64,000 bases of DNA from Hyphomicrobiales bacterium (GCA_900473185.1 UCKU01000003.1:242604-306603); one strand, 5' to 3'; counted from the first letter of the stretch, positions 1-9,703 are shown. A program made the numbers and translations. The notes: generated by a model not told the origin, from the letters alone.

Positions 1-625
1 CGAGAAGCTCGCGCTCAGCAAGCGCAATCAGATGCGGAGCGTCGATGACCTCGCCTTCGGTCTCCTTCAGGGTGGCGCGGCCCTTGGCGGTTTCCGGCTT
101 GTTGGCGATGAGGCCCGTCAGGCGGGCGACGACCGCGCGTGCCTTGGCGGGGCGGGTTTCCAGGATCGCGGCATCGGCTTCGGCCTTGATGGTCTGCACC
201 GCAGCAAGCCGCATCATGCCCGCCGTTTCTCTGATGACGATGGCGATGACGGCGAGGATGCCGATCGCAAGCACGGCGAGGGCGGCATAACCCAGCCAGT
301 CGGCGCGGTCGAAGAGATCGCGGATCAGCCGGTCGGTCCAGAGGCCGAAGGCGAGCGACAGCAGAATGCCGAAAGCGCCGGCGGCGATGCTTGCGAAGGA
401 GGTGCGGCGCTTGCGCGGGGTGGCGACCGGCAGCGGGCTCAGATCCTGCTCCGGATTGAGGAAGGGATCCTCCTCATCAGGCGTCAGCACCACCTCACCG
501 GAAAAACTTGCAGGCTTGCGGCGCTCGGCGCGTGACGTTTCAGGCGCCGCATTCTCCTCCTCATAGGTGAAGGCGGCGGGGGCGCGGCGCGGCGGATTGG
601 GCTGGTCGATCGGCGGCTTGCTCAT
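1..625 (-). CDS. YcjF/TIGR01620 family membrane protein (partial)
   Basis: The frame reads leftwards from ATG at 625 and is still open at the window edge, so only about 208 N-terminal residues are visible. The first ~75 residues are polar and Pro/Glu-rich and probably disordered. Two hydrophobic segments follow at about residues 77-96 and 111-131, then an Ala-rich helical stretch. This is the architecture of the DUF697/YcjF inner-membrane family, whose cellular role is not established. Its ATG overlaps the TGA of the upstream ycjX-like gene (ATGA), so the two are translationally coupled, as in many proteobacteria. Family assignment rests on architecture plus neighbour. Confidence 0.85.
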   Translation of the reverse strand, partial: MSKPPIDQPNPPRRAPAAFTYEEENAAPETSRAERRKPASFSGEVVLTPDEEDPFLNPEQDLSPLPVATPRKRRTSFASIAAGAFGILLSLAFGLWTDRLIRDLFDRADWLGYAALAVLAIGILAVIAIVIRETAGMMRLAAVQTIKAEADAAILETRPAKARAVVARLTGLIANKPETAKGRATLKETEGEVIDAPHLIALAERELL

Positions 626-2097
626 GCGAGGCGGTCTCCGAACAGGAACTGCATGGCGCGGTCGAGGCGGATATGCGGCACGGAGAGTTTGATTCCGCCG
701 CCGGTTTCCTCGAGCTGCGGCGGGCGGAAGCGCACGACATTGACGTCGGGCAACTCGACCGACACGTCGCCGGCTTCGATGCGTTCGAACAGGGATTCGG
801 GATTTTCCGGCAGATCGCCGGGGAAGATTGCCGTCTTGCGCTCACCGTCGAAGATTTCACCGGCGATCTTTTCACCGGCCATGGGTGTTCCCACGATGAC
901 AGGCAGGTCGTGGCCGTCGCGGCGCACGGTTGCCTCCCGCGTGGCGCGCACGGAGCCGAGCGCCATGACATCGATGCCGGCGCCGGCCATGCCGATGCGA
1001 TCGATGGCGCGATCGACGAGGCGGCGTGTCAGCCGGTCCAGCCGGTCGTGGCTTTCGTGGTGCAGATGGTCCGCCTTGGTCGCGGCGACCAGCACGCGGT
1101 CGATGCGCCGGCCGAGCAGCGATGACAGGATTGAATTGCTGCCGGGACGGAAGCAGGCGAGCACATCGGTCAGGGCGCGCTCCAGATCCTGCACGGCTTC
1201 CGGACCGCGGTTCATAGCCTGCAGCGCGTCAACCAGCACGATCTGCCGGTCGAGCCTGGCAAAATGCTCGCGGAAGAAGGGTTTGACGACCACGGATTTA
1301 TAGGCCTCGTAGCGGCGCTCCATCATCGCCCAGAGCGAGCCGCGCTCTGGCTTTCCGTCCGGGGGCAGGGCAAGCGGGGCAAAGGTGAGGGCCGGCGACC
1401 CGTCGAGATCGCCGGGCAGCAGGAAGCGGCCGGGCGGAAGCGTGGAAAGCGAGCGTTCGTCAGCCTTGCAGGCCTTCAGATAGTCGGCAAAGCTGGTGGC
1501 GAGATCGCGGGCTACCATTTCATCGGCGGGAGCGGTGATATCTGTCGCTTTCGTCAGCGCCAGCCAGGCGCTCGACAGCTCGGCGCGGATGCCAGTTGCG
1601 GCAAGGGCAATAGTTTCCTCGCTGAAGGTGCGGAAATCCTTGCCGAGCAGCGGCAGGTCGAGCAGCCACTCGCCGGGATAATCGACGATATCGATCGACA
1701 GGCGGCCGGGCGAGAACATGCGCGTCCAGGAGCTGGCGCTCTGATAATCCAGCGTGATGCGCAGCTCGGAAATCGCACGGGTGGAATCCGGCCAGATTCG
1801 CTCCTTCACCAGCGCCCGGATATGATCCTCATACTGGAAGCGCGGCACGGCATCATCGGGCTGTGGCTCCAGGCGGACTGCCGACACGCGGCCGGACTGC
1901 ACCGCTTCGAAGAGCGGCAGGCGACCGCCATGCAGAAGATTGTGGACCAGCGAGGAAATGAAGACGGTCTTGCCGGAGCGGGAAAGGCCGGTGACACCGA
2001 GCCGGATGGTCGGATTGACGAGACCGCTGGCGCGGTCTGCAAGATTGTCCAGCGCGATCAGCGCATCGTCGGCAAAGGATGTCAGGCGTGGCGGCAA
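622..2097 (-). CDS. YcjX-like P-loop protein (DUF463)
   Basis: A 491-residue protein with a P-loop GLSRSGKT at residues 37-44, a DYPGE motif near 139-143 resembling a DxxG switch, and TKAD near residue 320 resembling the guanine-specifying NKxD motif. This is the YcjX/DUF463 nucleotide-binding family, thought to be GTPase-like; its target is unknown. Length and motif order fit a full-length member. It ends in an ATGA overlap with the YcjF gene, so the pair forms one operon. Both belong to envelope-stress-linked clusters in enterobacteria; whether that holds here is inference. Confidence 0.9.
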   Translation of the reverse strand: MPPRLTSFADDALIALDNLADRASGLVNPTIRLGVTGLSRSGKTVFISSLVHNLLHGGRLPLFEAVQSGRVSAVRLEPQPDDAVPRFQYEDHIRALVKERIWPDSTRAISELRITLDYQSASSWTRMFSPGRLSIDIVDYPGEWLLDLPLLGKDFRTFSEETIALAATGIRAELSSAWLALTKATDITAPADEMVARDLATSFADYLKACKADERSLSTLPPGRFLLPGDLDGSPALTFAPLALPPDGKPERGSLWAMMERRYEAYKSVVVKPFFREHFARLDRQIVLVDALQAMNRGPEAVQDLERALTDVLACFRPGSNSILSSLLGRRIDRVLVAATKADHLHHESHDRLDRLTRRLVDRAIDRIGMAGAGIDVMALGSVRATREATVRRDGHDLPVIVGTPMAGEKIAGEIFDGERKTAIFPGDLPENPESLFERIEAGDVSVELPDVNVVRFRPPQLEETGGGIKLSVPHIRLDRAMQFLFGDRLA

Positions 2098-2169
2098 ATC
2101 GGAATCCCTGATGGCACTGCCCGCAATATAGGAAGGGGCCGCTGCCTGAAAAAGAAGCGGCGCGAAAGC

Positions 2170-2664
2170 TCAGTCGATGACGAAATCGACGAGACGCCAG
2201 GCCGAAGTCGTCGCGACATAGTGGATGACAGCGAGACCGGATGTCGGGAAGCCTTTCGGCATAGAGGCTGCCATAGCCTTTTGGCCGATCAGCGCCGACA
2301 GGGCCTGCTCCATGGTCGGGTTATGGCCGACGAGCATGACGCTCCCCACATCCTGCGCATCGATGATTTCGAGATAGGTATCGACCGAGGCGTTATAGAG
2401 CGTATCGACGAAGCGCATGTCGAGCGTTTCGCCCATGGCCCGATGCACGGCCTCGGCGGTGTCGCGACAACGAAGCGCGGTCGAGCTGATCAGGATGTCC
2501 GGACGGTAGCCCTTGTCGGCGGCGCGGTCGGCGACAATCTCGGCATCGCCGAAACCCTTCTGGCTCAGCGGGCGGTCGAAATCGCGCTGCCCGGGCTCGG
2601 CCCAGGCGGCTTCGGCATGACGCAGTAGGTAGATCCGATGGGGTGGAGGCAGGAGGGCGGCCAT
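2170..2664 (-). CDS. SixA-like histidine phosphatase
   Basis: A histidine-phosphatase-superfamily protein. The RHAE motif (catalytic His) lies about 15 residues in, and a second conserved His sits in VGHNPT near residue 110. The frame is open back to 2766, but ATG at 2664 puts the RHAE motif at the usual distance from the N terminus, so I chose it (164 aa); the extra 34 residues are not family-like. The family includes SixA, which dephosphorylates phosphohistidine in phosphotransfer proteins. The substrate cannot be told from sequence. The gene follows the same strand as ycjX with a 72-base gap. Confidence 0.85.
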   Translation of the reverse strand: MAALLPPPHRIYLLRHAEAAWAEPGQRDFDRPLSQKGFGDAEIVADRAADKGYRPDILISSTALRCRDTAEAVHRAMGETLDMRFVDTLYNASVDTYLEIIDAQDVGSVMLVGHNPTMEQALSALIGQKAMAASMPKGFPTSGLAVIHYVATTSAWRLVDFVID

Positions 2665-2840
2665 GGGCAAATCCAGCTTCGAACGGAGCCTTTTCAGTAG
2701 CGGTTGCGGTCCCGCGACGTCAACAGTCTGCAGGCCTCCAACAACCCGAAAGGGTGGTCCCAACACGGCATTTTGAAGGGCGTTCGAGAATCATCGCTTG
2801 GAATAGTGATGAGAAAATAAACTGTTAGCTCAAATTTATG

Positions 2841-2858
2841 ACAGATTTAAAAATCTGT
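2841..2858. promoter_or_regulatory. Perfect palindrome upstream of dksA
   Basis: ACAGATTT and AAATCTGT are separated by two A residues, an exact inverted repeat in an AT-rich stretch about 85 bases before the dksA start. It could be a regulator site or part of the promoter. The binding protein is unknown. Confidence 0.45.
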
Positions 2859-2941
2859 TTACCTGTCTTATTAGGCTTGAATCGCTGCTAGCGCTTGGGA
2901 TATACAGCCGGCCAGATGAGATGTTCTTCAGGAGAATCGCG

Positions 2942-3361
2942 TTGAGTGAGAAGATCGATCTTAGCAATTATGTTCCCTCGGAAGACGAGGAGTTCATGAA
3001 CACGAACCAGCGGGCTTATTTCAGAGGCAAGCTGATCGCGTGGAGGAACGACATCCTTAGGGAAGCACGCGAAACACTCGACCACCTGGCTGAGGAAAGC
3101 GCAAACCACCCTGATCTCGCAGATCGTGCATCCTCTGAAACCGACCGCGCCATCGAACTTCGTGCCCGCGACCGTCAGAGAAAGCTGATCTCCAAGATCG
3201 ACGCAGCCCTGCAGCGCATCGAAGATGGCACCTACGGCTACTGCGAGGAAACCGGCGAGCCGATCGGCCTGAAACGCCTCGACGCCCGCCCGATCGCCAC
3301 CCTGTCGATCGAAGCGCAGGAACGCCACGAGCGCCGCGAAAAGGTTTACCGGGACGAATAA
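2942..3361 (+). CDS. dksA: RNA polymerase-binding transcription factor DksA
   Basis: DksA enters the RNA polymerase secondary channel and, with ppGpp, adjusts transcription in the stringent response. A TTG start at 2942 (139 aa) is chosen because AGGAG lies 8 bases before it; the in-frame ATG at 2921 overlaps that ribosome binding site. The coiled-coil tip motif DLADRAS keeps the key Asp and Ala residues. The C-terminal zinc-finger region (YGYCEETGEPIG onward) has only one cysteine instead of four, so a classical zinc site cannot form. Similar cysteine-poor DksA proteins are known in alphaproteobacteria. A strong terminator follows. Confidence 0.93.
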   Translation: MSEKIDLSNYVPSEDEEFMNTNQRAYFRGKLIAWRNDILREARETLDHLAEESANHPDLADRASSETDRAIELRARDRQRKLISKIDAALQRIEDGTYGYCEETGEPIGLKRLDARPIATLSIEAQERHERREKVYRDE

Positions 3362-3381
3362 TCACTTCCGAACCGGCAATA

Positions 3382-3414
3382 AAAAAGCACCGCGAGACGA
3401 TTGCGGTGCTTTTT
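3382..3414. terminator. Bidirectional rho-independent terminator
   Basis: AAAAAGCACCGC and GCGGTGCTTTTT form a 12-base stem with a 9-base loop and runs of T on both strands. It lies between dksA and the convergent FliO-like gene and can serve both. Confidence 0.9.
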
Positions 3415-3455
3415 GTTTTGGTGCTCTTTGCTCAGGGGCCACATGGCTCCGGCTT

Positions 3456-4586
3456 TTACTTGTCGCGATTGACGCTCATTTCGCCGAAGATGCGGGCGAC
3501 TTCCTTTTGAAGTGCTGCATCCGCACCCGTGATCGGCGCCATGTCGGGGTCGCGGCGCGGCATTGAGCCTGGCTGAGGGGAGCCGGACTGAGGAACACCA
3601 GGCTGCGGGGCAGGGCGTGCCTGCTGCGTATTGGGTACGGGAACCACGCGCTCGGCGGCCGGATTGGCCGATATTTCATCATCGAGGATGCGTTGGAAAT
3701 CGCGACGGATGGCGGCCGATTGCAAACCGCCATCTTCCGTCACGACCGGGGCGCCGCGCGAAACGGCGGGAATGCTCTGGGCCGGTGGGGTGGACACTTC
3801 CGGTTCGATGCGCTGCTGCGGCAGCACGCGCTGGCGGGCTGCATCAAGGATATCGGCGGCGCTGGCGGCATCGGGCAAGGGTAGCGGAGCGGGGCGTTCG
3901 GGCTGGCGCGGCTGAAGCTGCGACATGCGCTGCGGGCCGTCACGCTCGGCCGTGAGCGGCGGAGCGGAGACCTGCGGCGCTGGAGCCTGCTGGCTCGACA
4001 TCTGCTGGGCAGACATGGGCGGCGCGACTGCCGGAGCGACCGAAGGTTCGGGGCGCTGGCGTAGTGGCTCGGCCGGCGGGGCGATGACTGGGACGATAAC
4101 CGGAGCCGGTGTCGGGCTATAGGGTTCGAAATCGGGTTCTGCGCTTGCCGCCACAGGTGGTGCGACGGGGGCAGCGACCGGCCTCGGCTGCGGGGCCGGC
4201 GGCGGCTCGCGGCGCGGCTGGACCGCTGCACGCTCCTGAACGACCGAACGCTCCTCAACCGGCTGCGGGCGGAAATCGCTTCCAGTTTCGGCTTCGGTTT
4301 CCGGCAGGATGCGGCTTTCGATGACGATATCGGTCGGGCCGCCGATCATGACGAGATGTTCGACATTGTCGCGGCGCACAAGCACCAGGCGACGGCGGGC
4401 ATCGACGGCGGCAGCATCGAGCACCTGCAGGCGCGGCTGGCGGTTGCGACCGCCGCGAACGAAAGGCGACGGCGCGCGGCCACGCAGGAACCACAGAACG
4501 GCGATGAGCAGGATGAGGGCAATGCCGACGCCACCGGCGGCAAGCAGGAAGCGGCTACCGTAAGCCCCTACAACATCATCGAACAT
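3456..4586 (-). CDS. FliO-like membrane protein with Pro-rich tail
   Basis: One transmembrane helix (about residues 13-36) is followed by a short FliO-like beta domain (VDARRRLVLVRRDNVEHLVMI-type sequence near residues 60-95), then about 280 residues rich in Pro, Ala and Gln that are probably disordered. ATG at 4586 is preferred over GTG at 4592 because GGAG lies 9 bases upstream of it. FliO is a membrane component of the flagellar export apparatus, but no flagellar gene lies nearby. The gene is divergent from cckA, so an envelope or polar role is equally possible. The family call is moderate. Confidence 0.7.
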   Translation of the reverse strand: MFDDVVGAYGSRFLLAAGGVGIALILLIAVLWFLRGRAPSPFVRGGRNRQPRLQVLDAAAVDARRRLVLVRRDNVEHLVMIGGPTDIVIESRILPETEAETGSDFRPQPVEERSVVQERAAVQPRREPPPAPQPRPVAAPVAPPVAASAEPDFEPYSPTPAPVIVPVIAPPAEPLRQRPEPSVAPAVAPPMSAQQMSSQQAPAPQVSAPPLTAERDGPQRMSQLQPRQPERPAPLPLPDAASAADILDAARQRVLPQQRIEPEVSTPPAQSIPAVSRGAPVVTEDGGLQSAAIRRDFQRILDDEISANPAAERVVPVPNTQQARPAPQPGVPQSGSPQPGSMPRRDPDMAPITGADAALQKEVARIFGEMSVNRDK

Positions 4587-4592
4587 AGGCAC

Positions 4593-4889
4593 TCACTCCA
4601 TTTCGCATTATGGCACAACAGACGACTTTTCCGCTCCTTAGGCAAGAGCCGGCGGGTCTGTCCAGTCACCGGCGAACGCGATTTCGTGTTGTGCAACTAT
4701 TTGGCCTGGCGCTCGCTGCGGCACCGGCGGGATTACGGGCAAATTGGCGCGTTTGCCTGTGAATTCAAGCAGTCTAACGAAACCTGCTGTTTTTGCGGGC
4801 GCAGCAAGTTGATAAGAAGGAAAGACTGCCTGATTCCTGCTTCGTAGCGTTGTTACGAGCGCGGCAGGAAGGGCTTATGCGAGGAATAG
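4593..4889. other. Intergenic region between FliO-like gene and cckA
   Basis: About 297 bases between divergent genes. It must hold promoters for both. I see the AGGA ribosome site just before cckA but no convincing CtrA box, palindrome or small gene. Confidence 0.5.
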
Positions 4890-7493
4890 ATGACGAAATC
4901 GCGTCAGGTCGACGACTATAACGCGCCGCTTGTGGATCGTGGGGGGCGTTCTGGCACGGCGATACGCATCATCCTGCTGGCGATCGTGCTGATTGCGGCG
5001 GCGGCGGCCTTCGTCTTCTTCAAGGATTCGCTCGGCAACGAGCTGGTTCTCGGCTGTCTCGGCGTTCTCGCCATGGTCGGCATCTTCTTTCTCGTCTCCT
5101 CCGTCATCGGCTTTATCGAGGTCATGCCGCAGCGCCAGTCAGACAGCCTGGCACGTGCTTTCCTGAACGGCCATCCCGACGGGACGCTGATCACCGACGA
5201 GAAGGGCCGTATCGTCTATGCCAATGCCGCCTATGGCGCATTGACCGGCGCACGCAAGGCGACCGAAGTGCAGACGCTGGAGACGCTGCTGTCGCGTCAC
5301 CGCGAATCGAACGAGGCGCTCTACCGGCTGGTGAACGGATTGCGCGAGGGCCGGGAGGGGCGCGAAGAATTCCGCCTGCTGCGGGCCGTTGGCCCCGGAA
5401 GCAATGCCGGCGCGCATTGGTATCGCCTGAAAGCGCGGCTCCTGAAGCCGGAAGAGGGCGACAGCAAGCCGCTGCAGATCTGGCAGATCACCGATATCAC
5501 CGCCGAGCGTGAGGATCAGGAACGCTTCTTCAAGGAGCTGCAGAACGCGATCGATTATCTCGACCACGCTCCGGCCGGCTTCTTCTCCGCCGGACGCAAG
5601 GGCGAGATCTTCTATCTGAACGCCACGCTTGCGGAATGGCTGGGTCTCGACCTCACCAAATTCATGCCGGGCTCGATGAACATCGGCGATCTCGTCGCGG
5701 GTGAGGGGCTGGCGCTGATCCAGTCCGTACAGGCCGAGCCGGGGCTGAAGAAGACCGTGACGCTGGACCTCGACCTGCGCAAATCGAACGGCCAGAGCCT
5801 GCCGGTGCAGATCATCCACCGCGTCACCTCCATGCGCGACGGGGCGCCCGGCGAGAGCCGGACGATCGTGCTGACGCGTGACAAGGACAGTGAGAACGGC
5901 CAGTCGGCGTCGGCAGCCGCCATGCGCTTCACGCGCTTCTTCAACAACACGCCGATGGCGATCGCTTCCGTCAATGGCGATGGCAAGATCCTGCGTACCA
6001 ATGCGCCTTTCCTGAAGCTCTTCTCCAATATCGTCTCGCGTGACGATCTGGAGCGCGGCGCGCTTCTGGAAACGATCGTGCAGCACAGCGACCGACCGCA
6101 ACTCGCCGAGGCGCTTGCCGCCGCCAAGGACCGCCAGGGCGATATCGCGCCGATAGATTCCAGGACGCCGACGGACGATGCACGCTTCTTCCGCTTCTAT
6201 GTGAATGCCGTGATTGACCAGAGCGACGAGGCGCCTGAGGAGGCGGCCATCGTCTACGCGGTCGAAGTGACCGAGCAGAAGGCGCTCGAAGCGCAGATGG
6301 CGCAGACGCAGAAGATGAATGCGGTCGGCACGCTCGCCGGCGGCATTGCGCACGATTTCAACAATGTGCTGACGGCAATCCTGCTCTCCTCCGACCATCT
6401 GCTCTTACAGGCGCGACCTGCCGATGCGAGCTTCGCCGACCTGATAGAAATCAAGCGCAATGCCAACCGCGCGGCGGTGCTGGTGCGCCAGCTTCTCGCC
6501 TTCTCGCGCAAGCAGACGATGCGGCCGACGGTGTTGAACCTGACCGATGTCGTCGGCGACCTGCGCATGCTGGTCGACCGGCTGATTTCGGGTACCAACG
6601 TCAAGCTCGACGTCGAATATGGCCGCGATCTCTGGCCTGTCAAAACCGATCTTTCGCAATTCGAGCAGGTGCTGATCAATCTCTGCGTCAATGCCCGCGA
6701 CGCCATGCCGGAAGGCGGTACGCTGACGCTGCGCACCCGCAATCTGCCGGCAGCGGACGTTGCCGCCTTCAACTATTCCTACATGCCGCATGAGGACATG
6801 GTGCTGATCGAGGTGACCGATACCGGCACCGGCATTGCGCCCGAGATCATGGACAAGATTTTCGAGCCCTTCTTCACGACCAAGGATGTGGGCAAGGGCA
6901 CAGGTCTCGGCCTTGCCATGGTCTATGGCATCGTCAAGCAGTCCGGCGGCTATATCCAGCCGGAATCGGAAGTCGGCAAGGGCACGACCTTCCGTATCTT
7001 CCTGCCGCGTCATATCGTCGAACCAACAACCGCTGCAGAAGCGGAGGCCGGCGATCAGGCTGTTGCGGCCGGTGGTGCCCAGATTGTGGAACTCGTCCAG
7101 CCGAAGCAGCCGGAGGACCTGACAGGCTCAGCCGTCATCCTGCTCGTCGAGGACGAAGAAGCGGTGCGGCGCGGCGGCAAGCGCATGCTGGAGACGCGTG
7201 GCTATACGGTCCACGAGGCGGGGTCCGGCGTCGAAGCCCTCGAGATCATGGAGGAGCTCGACGGCAAGGTGGACATCGTCGTCTCCGACGTGGTGATGCC
7301 CGAGATGGACGGGCCGTCGCTGCTGCGCGAGCTGCGCAAGAACTATCCGGATCTGAAGTTCATCTTCGTGTCCGGTTACGCGGAGGATGCGTTCGCCCGC
7401 AACCTGCCGCCGGAAGCGAAGTTTGGGTTCCTGCCGAAGCCGTTCTCGCTGAAGCAGCTGGCTGTGGCGGTGAAAGAGACGCTGGATAGCTGA
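4890..7493 (+). CDS. cckA: Hybrid sensor histidine kinase CckA
   Basis: 867 residues. Two transmembrane helices (about 25-45 and 54-77), PAS-type sensing regions from about 85 to 460, an HisKA domain with the phosphorylated His488 in GGIAHDFNN, a HATPase domain with N box ([10 protein letters not shown]), G1 (DTGTGIAPE) and G2 ([11 protein letters not shown]), and a receiver domain with Asp800 in [11 protein letters not shown]. CckA sends phosphate through ChpT to CtrA and CpdR and controls the alphaproteobacterial cell cycle. Domain order and length match known CckA. ATG at 4890 follows GAGGAA. A hairpin after the gene separates it from the convergent psuG. Confidence 0.96.
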   Translation: MTKSRQVDDYNAPLVDRGGRSGTAIRIILLAIVLIAAAAAFVFFKDSLGNELVLGCLGVLAMVGIFFLVSSVIGFIEVMPQRQSDSLARAFLNGHPDGTLITDEKGRIVYANAAYGALTGARKATEVQTLETLLSRHRESNEALYRLVNGLREGREGREEFRLLRAVGPGSNAGAHWYRLKARLLKPEEGDSKPLQIWQITDITAEREDQERFFKELQNAIDYLDHAPAGFFSAGRKGEIFYLNATLAEWLGLDLTKFMPGSMNIGDLVAGEGLALIQSVQAEPGLKKTVTLDLDLRKSNGQSLPVQIIHRVTSMRDGAPGESRTIVLTRDKDSENGQSASAAAMRFTRFFNNTPMAIASVNGDGKILRTNAPFLKLFSNIVSRDDLERGALLETIVQHSDRPQLAEALAAAKDRQGDIAPIDSRTPTDDARFFRFYVNAVIDQSDEAPEEAAIVYAVEVTEQKALEAQMAQTQKMNAVGTLAGGIAHDFNNVLTAILLSSDHLLLQARPADASFADLIEIKRNANRAAVLVRQLLAFSRKQTMRPTVLNLTDVVGDLRMLVDRLISGTNVKLDVEYGRDLWPVKTDLSQFEQVLINLCVNARDAMPEGGTLTLRTRNLPAADVAAFNYSYMPHEDMVLIEVTDTGTGIAPEIMDKIFEPFFTTKDVGKGTGLGLAMVYGIVKQSGGYIQPESEVGKGTTFRIFLPRHIVEPTTAAEAEAGDQAVAAGGAQIVELVQPKQPEDLTGSAVILLVEDEEAVRRGGKRMLETRGYTVHEAGSGVEALEIMEELDGKVDIVVSDVVMPEMDGPSLLRELRKNYPDLKFIFVSGYAEDAFARNLPPEAKFGFLPKPFSLKQLAVAVKETLDS

Positions 7494-7502
7494 TATGATT
7501 AA

Positions 7503-7520
7503 GGGGCGCTTTTGCGCCCC
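7503..7520. terminator. Hairpin between cckA and psuG
   Basis: GGGGCGC, TTTT loop, GCGCCCC, ten bases after the cckA stop and before the convergent psuG end. T tracts are short on both sides, so termination strength is uncertain. Confidence 0.6.
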
Positions 7521-7572
7521 TCAAGTGTCTCCACGATGGATCGTTGGCGGGGCCAGCCCGCCAGATGTTGGC

Positions 7573-8499
7573 TTACTCGCCAAGCGCCACAGCAATCTCT
7601 GCCGCAAGCCGCGCATTGTTCTCCACCAGCGCAATATTCGTCTTCAGGCTTTGGCCATCCGTCAGGTCGAAGATCGTGCTCAGAAGGTAAGGTGTTACAG
7701 CTTTGCCGGTGATTTCGTCACGCTCGGCGCTGTCGAGAGCACGCTCGATATAGATTTCCATTTCCTCGCGGGCGATTTCGTCAGCTTCCGGAACGGGGTT
7801 GGCGATCAGCATGCCGCCGTCGATGCCGAGCTGTTCACGAGTCGTCTGGAAATTGGCGATCGCCGCCGGGCTGTTCAGCGTCAGCGGGCTGCGGATGCCT
7901 GATGAGCGTGACCAGAAAGCCGGGAATTCATCGCTTTCATAGGTCACGACCGGTACGCCGCGGGTTTCCAGCACTTCCAGCGTCTTCGGAATATCGAGGA
8001 TTGCCTTGGCGCCGGCGCAGACGACGATGACCCCAGTACGGGCTAGCTCTTCGAGGTCGGCGGAGATATCGAACGTTTCTTCAGCGCCGCGATGCACGCC
8101 GCCGATGCCGCCAGTCGCAAAGACCTTGATGCCGGCACGCGCCGCCGCAATCATCGTCGCCGCAACCGTCGTCGCACCCGTGCGGCGCTCGGCGATCGAA
8201 AAGGCGATATCGGCGCGCGATACCTTCATGACGTCCTTTGCCTTGGCGAGCTGCTCCAGCTCAGCAGGTTCGAGGCCGATATGCAGCGTGCCGTGGATGA
8301 CGGCGATGGTCGCGGGAACTGCGCCCTGATCACGAATGATCGATTCGACGCTGCGCGCCATCTCGATATTGCCGGGATAGGGCATGCCATGCGTGATGAT
8401 GGTCGATTCGAGTGCGACGATCGGGGCGCCGCGCTGCTTGGCGGCGGCCACTTCCTTGGAATAGGAGATCGGCAGCAGGGGCGAGAAGGGTTTGGTCAT
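7573..8499 (-). CDS. psuG: Pseudouridine-5'-phosphate glycosidase
   Basis: PsuG reversibly splits pseudouridine 5'-phosphate into uracil and ribose 5-phosphate, so the base from RNA breakdown can be reused. The 308-residue length is normal. Family stretches visible include VALESTIITHGMPYP near residue 30, TGGIGGVHRG near 130 and the SPLTLNSP region near 205. It lies 30 bases downstream of a PfkB kinase on the same strand, the expected kinase-glycosidase pair, which supports both calls. Confidence 0.94.
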   Translation of the reverse strand: MTKPFSPLLPISYSKEVAAAKQRGAPIVALESTIITHGMPYPGNIEMARSVESIIRDQGAVPATIAVIHGTLHIGLEPAELEQLAKAKDVMKVSRADIAFSIAERRTGATTVAATMIAAARAGIKVFATGGIGGVHRGAEETFDISADLEELARTGVIVVCAGAKAILDIPKTLEVLETRGVPVVTYESDEFPAFWSRSSGIRSPLTLNSPAAIANFQTTREQLGIDGGMLIANPVPEADEIAREEMEIYIERALDSAERDEITGKAVTPYLLSTIFDLTDGQSLKTNIALVENNARLAAEIAVALGE

Positions 8500-8529
8500 G
8501 ATCCATATCCGTTTATCGATGTTGCCGCT

Positions 8530-9474
8530 TCATTGCAGAATTCTCGCCGCCGGGACAAGCGAAAGCATGTCGCGGATCAGTTCCCGCGAGAGATTTTCGT
8601 TGACGGCATGCGGCGACTGTACGGTGAGAGCCGCTGCCGCAGCACCATGGCGGACCGCCTCTTCGAGCGGGTGGCCGAGCATGAGGGCCGAGAGCGTACC
8701 GGCCGCCAGCGAGTCTCCCGCACCCGTGACATCGGCGACATTGTCCGAAATCGGCGGCTGCAAGACAAGCGCACGCCCATCCTTGAAGGCGACGAGTTCG
8801 CGCTGGCCGCGGGTGACGACTGCCCCGCCGATGCCGATGTCACCGAGCAGGGACGGCCAGGCGGCGGCTTCATCCGGCCGATGGCCGGTCAGCGCTGCGG
8901 CCTCGGCCTCGTTGAGGAATAGATAATCGATGCCTTCGAGGCAGGGCAGGAGGCGCACCACCTTGGCCGGCGAAATGGCGATTGCCGCCACCGGCTTGCC
9001 GAGTGCCTTGGCCCTTGCGACGATCGCGGCAGCCGTGTCCTCGGGCAGGTTGGCGTCGAAGAGGATGAAATCGGTGGCGGCAAAGGCGTCACGCACCCAG
9101 CGGATCGATAGCCGCCGCGGCACGAAGAAGCGGTAGAGCTCCATGTCGGCCAGCGCGATGACCAGATTGCCGTCCTTCTCGATGATGGCCGTATAGCTTG
9201 GCGTCTTGCGGTCGAGGAAGACGAAGGGGCGGTCATTTATTCCTGCAAAATCGGCCGCCTCGCTTACCATCTCGCCGATCGGGTCGCCGCCGCGCGGCGA
9301 AATCATCGTCACCTCGAAGCCGAGCCGGGCGAGATTGCGTGCCGCATTGAAGCCGCCGCCGCCCGGTTCCTCGAACCATGTTCCAGGGTTGCTGGCGCCC
9401 GGTGCCGTCTCGCCGGCAATGCGGCCGCGGCGGTCGATATGGGCGCCACCGAGAACAAGAATCTTGCCGCTCAT
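8530..9474 (-). CDS. psuK: PfkB-family kinase, probable pseudouridine kinase
   Basis: A 314-residue ribokinase-fold protein. The N terminus has VLGGAHIDRRGR, then GGGGFNAARNLARLG (substrate side), and near residue 245 the signature DVTGAGDSLAAG with the catalytic Asp. PsuK phosphorylates pseudouridine at the 5' position and feeds PsuG. The specific substrate is inferred from the adjacent psuG, since PfkB kinases are hard to tell apart by sequence alone. It is the first gene of a two-gene unit divergent from recA. Confidence 0.85.
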   Translation of the reverse strand: MSGKILVLGGAHIDRRGRIAGETAPGASNPGTWFEEPGGGGFNAARNLARLGFEVTMISPRGGDPIGEMVSEAADFAGINDRPFVFLDRKTPSYTAIIEKDGNLVIALADMELYRFFVPRRLSIRWVRDAFAATDFILFDANLPEDTAAAIVARAKALGKPVAAIAISPAKVVRLLPCLEGIDYLFLNEAEAAALTGHRPDEAAAWPSLLGDIGIGGAVVTRGQRELVAFKDGRALVLQPPISDNVADVTGAGDSLAAGTLSALMLGHPLEEAVRHGAAAAALTVQSPHAVNENLSRELIRDMLSLVPAARILQ

Positions 9475-9629
9475 TTCTGCTCTCCCCGAGCGAATCGAAT
9501 AGGCTCTAAAACGTCGGCATTCAGCGCAAGCGAAGCACTAAGCCGTTGCTTTGCATCGATAAAACAAAAATAGAACACAGACCGTTTTACCTTTTTCTTT
9601 CAATTATTTGCAACCCCATTGCGAAATTA

Positions 9630-9644
9630 GAACAAATCAGGTAC
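9630..9644. promoter_or_regulatory. Probable LexA (SOS) operator of recA
   Basis: GAAC-N7-GTAC, with AAATCAG as spacer, sits 60 bases before the recA ATG. The general alphaproteobacterial LexA box is GAAC/GTTC-N7-GTTC/GAAC, and from memory the experimentally refined R. etli recA operator has exactly the GAAC-N7-GTAC form. A weaker GAAC half-site lies near 9577. Confidence 0.8.
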
Positions 9645-9703
9645 AAACTTCGCATCAGCGGCGACATTGCTAGAGCAGCGTCAATAACCTAAAGGTGGAT
9701 CGA

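Noticed and set aside
1264-2628. Long open frame (454 codons) on the plus strand over ycjX and the SixA-like gene
   Set aside because: Antisense shadow caused by high GC; the minus-strand genes have clear motifs and ribosome sites.
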